Source: CAYTSW01 sp964440605 (GTDB lineage: Bacteria > Planctomycetota > Phycisphaerae > Phycisphaerales > UBA1924). From it: a stretch of 13,016 nucleotides of DNA. How positions within the stretch are numbered: position 1 is the first letter of the stretch; every line of letters starts with the position of its first letter. Under the pieces are notes generated by a model. It was not told where the DNA came from, made no database searches, and was given only the letters and a program-made list of their open reading frames with translations. A program made the translations under genes and the position numbers. Location of the stretch: NCBI GenBank assembly GCA_964440605.1, contig CAYTSW010000076.1:1-13016 (forward strand), written 5' to 3'. Positions 12,836 through 13,016 of the stretch are shown here, in pieces.

Positions 12836-13016
12836 ATGGACCACGCCGCAGCCACGCGAGCACTTGAAGAGTTCGTAGTAGACAATGACGAGTTGCTCGA
12901 ACTCGAAGCGCAGATCGGGCGCTTCAATGTGTTCGATGCGCTCGGCATCGTCCGCGCCGAGATCCGTCACTCGGCGTTCCTGCGCTGGCTGCTCGACCCG
13001 AGCGAGTCGCACGGAC
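12836..13016 (+). CDS. PD-(D/E)XK nuclease-family protein, N-terminal part (cut by window edge)
   Basis: The frame is open from the ATG at 12836 to the last base, giving 60 codons. It starts MDHAAATRALEEFVVDN, and residues 28-60 read IGRFNVFDALGIVRAEIRHSAFLRWLLDPSESHG. The pattern FNxFxxLGIxxxExxHSxFLxWLLDPxExHG is the opening signature of a PD-(D/E)XK nuclease-superfamily group (Pfam PDDEXK_4 as I recall it), whose Glu and His here start the nuclease fold. The catalytic D-ExK part would lie past the edge, so activity cannot be judged. Relatives are often of unknown function, and some occur near defence or restriction genes. By hand count 46 of the 60 codons end in G or C, against 52 of the first 60 of nuoI, with the first 24 the most AT-ending; this is only a weak hint of recent transfer. 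Confidence 0.75.
   Translation, partial: MDHAAATRALEEFVVDNDELLELEAQIGRFNVFDALGIVRAEIRHSAFLRWLLDPSESHG

Noticed and set aside
12618..12863. Minus-strand frames running through the hairpin cluster, with peptides such as GTPVPPGG and ARRAGSP
   Set aside because: These are translations of the ACGGGC/GCCCGT palindromes, a known source of false small ORFs.

Overview
This is a very GC-rich bacterial window, with codon third positions mostly G or C. It carries ten apparently complete protein genes and one gene cut by the right edge. I saw no rRNA, tRNA, CRISPR array, transposase or phage structural gene. Several traits together suggest Planctomycetota, probably a Phycisphaerae-like lineage: a CHASE2-type adenylate cyclase, a miniature flagellar-rod-like protein, a periplasmic Fe3+-type binding protein without permeases, and dispersed ACGGGC/GCCCGT hairpins between genes. 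That placement is an inference from gene style, not from a marker gene.

Layout. 1-209: non-coding, with a tandem and inverted repeat cluster. 210-2166 (minus): a CII/CP76-like helix-turn-helix protein followed by a group II pyridoxal-phosphate amino-acid decarboxylase. 2397-4985 (plus): a CHASE2 adenylate cyclase, followed by a probable terminator. 5150-6062 (plus): a 112-residue flagellar rod-like protein, a strong hairpin, and an unrecognised 160-residue protein. 6105-10825 (minus): a tight three-gene unit, transcribed from right to left, of an Fe3+-type solute-binding protein, pyruvate kinase and a CinA-family protein. The first two are 3 nt apart and the last two overlap by 4 nt. 10904-11689 (plus): a short-chain dehydrogenase, divergent from that unit. 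11690-12081: a gene-free stretch with hairpins. 12082-12651 (plus): a solitary NuoI-type 2x[4Fe-4S] ferredoxin subunit. 12652-12835: three REP-like hairpins. 12836 to the edge (plus): the start of a PD-(D/E)XK nuclease-family protein.

Most genes here are housekeeping or signalling functions, and I do not see a clear new multi-gene system. The best signal at window scale is regulatory. Five genes (1649-, 2397+, 10825-, 12082+, 12836+) have a TA(C/T)(G/C)CT hexamer exactly 6 or 7 nt before their ATG and no Shine-Dalgarno sequence. This is the arrangement expected for leaderless transcripts. Genes at 2166-, 9001- and 7412- instead have purine-rich Shine-Dalgarno sequences. The window therefore seems to use two translation-initiation modes. 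Secondary leads are the miniature rod protein, the binding-protein/pyruvate-kinase/CinA operon, the stand-alone nuoI, the repeat families and the edge-truncated nuclease.
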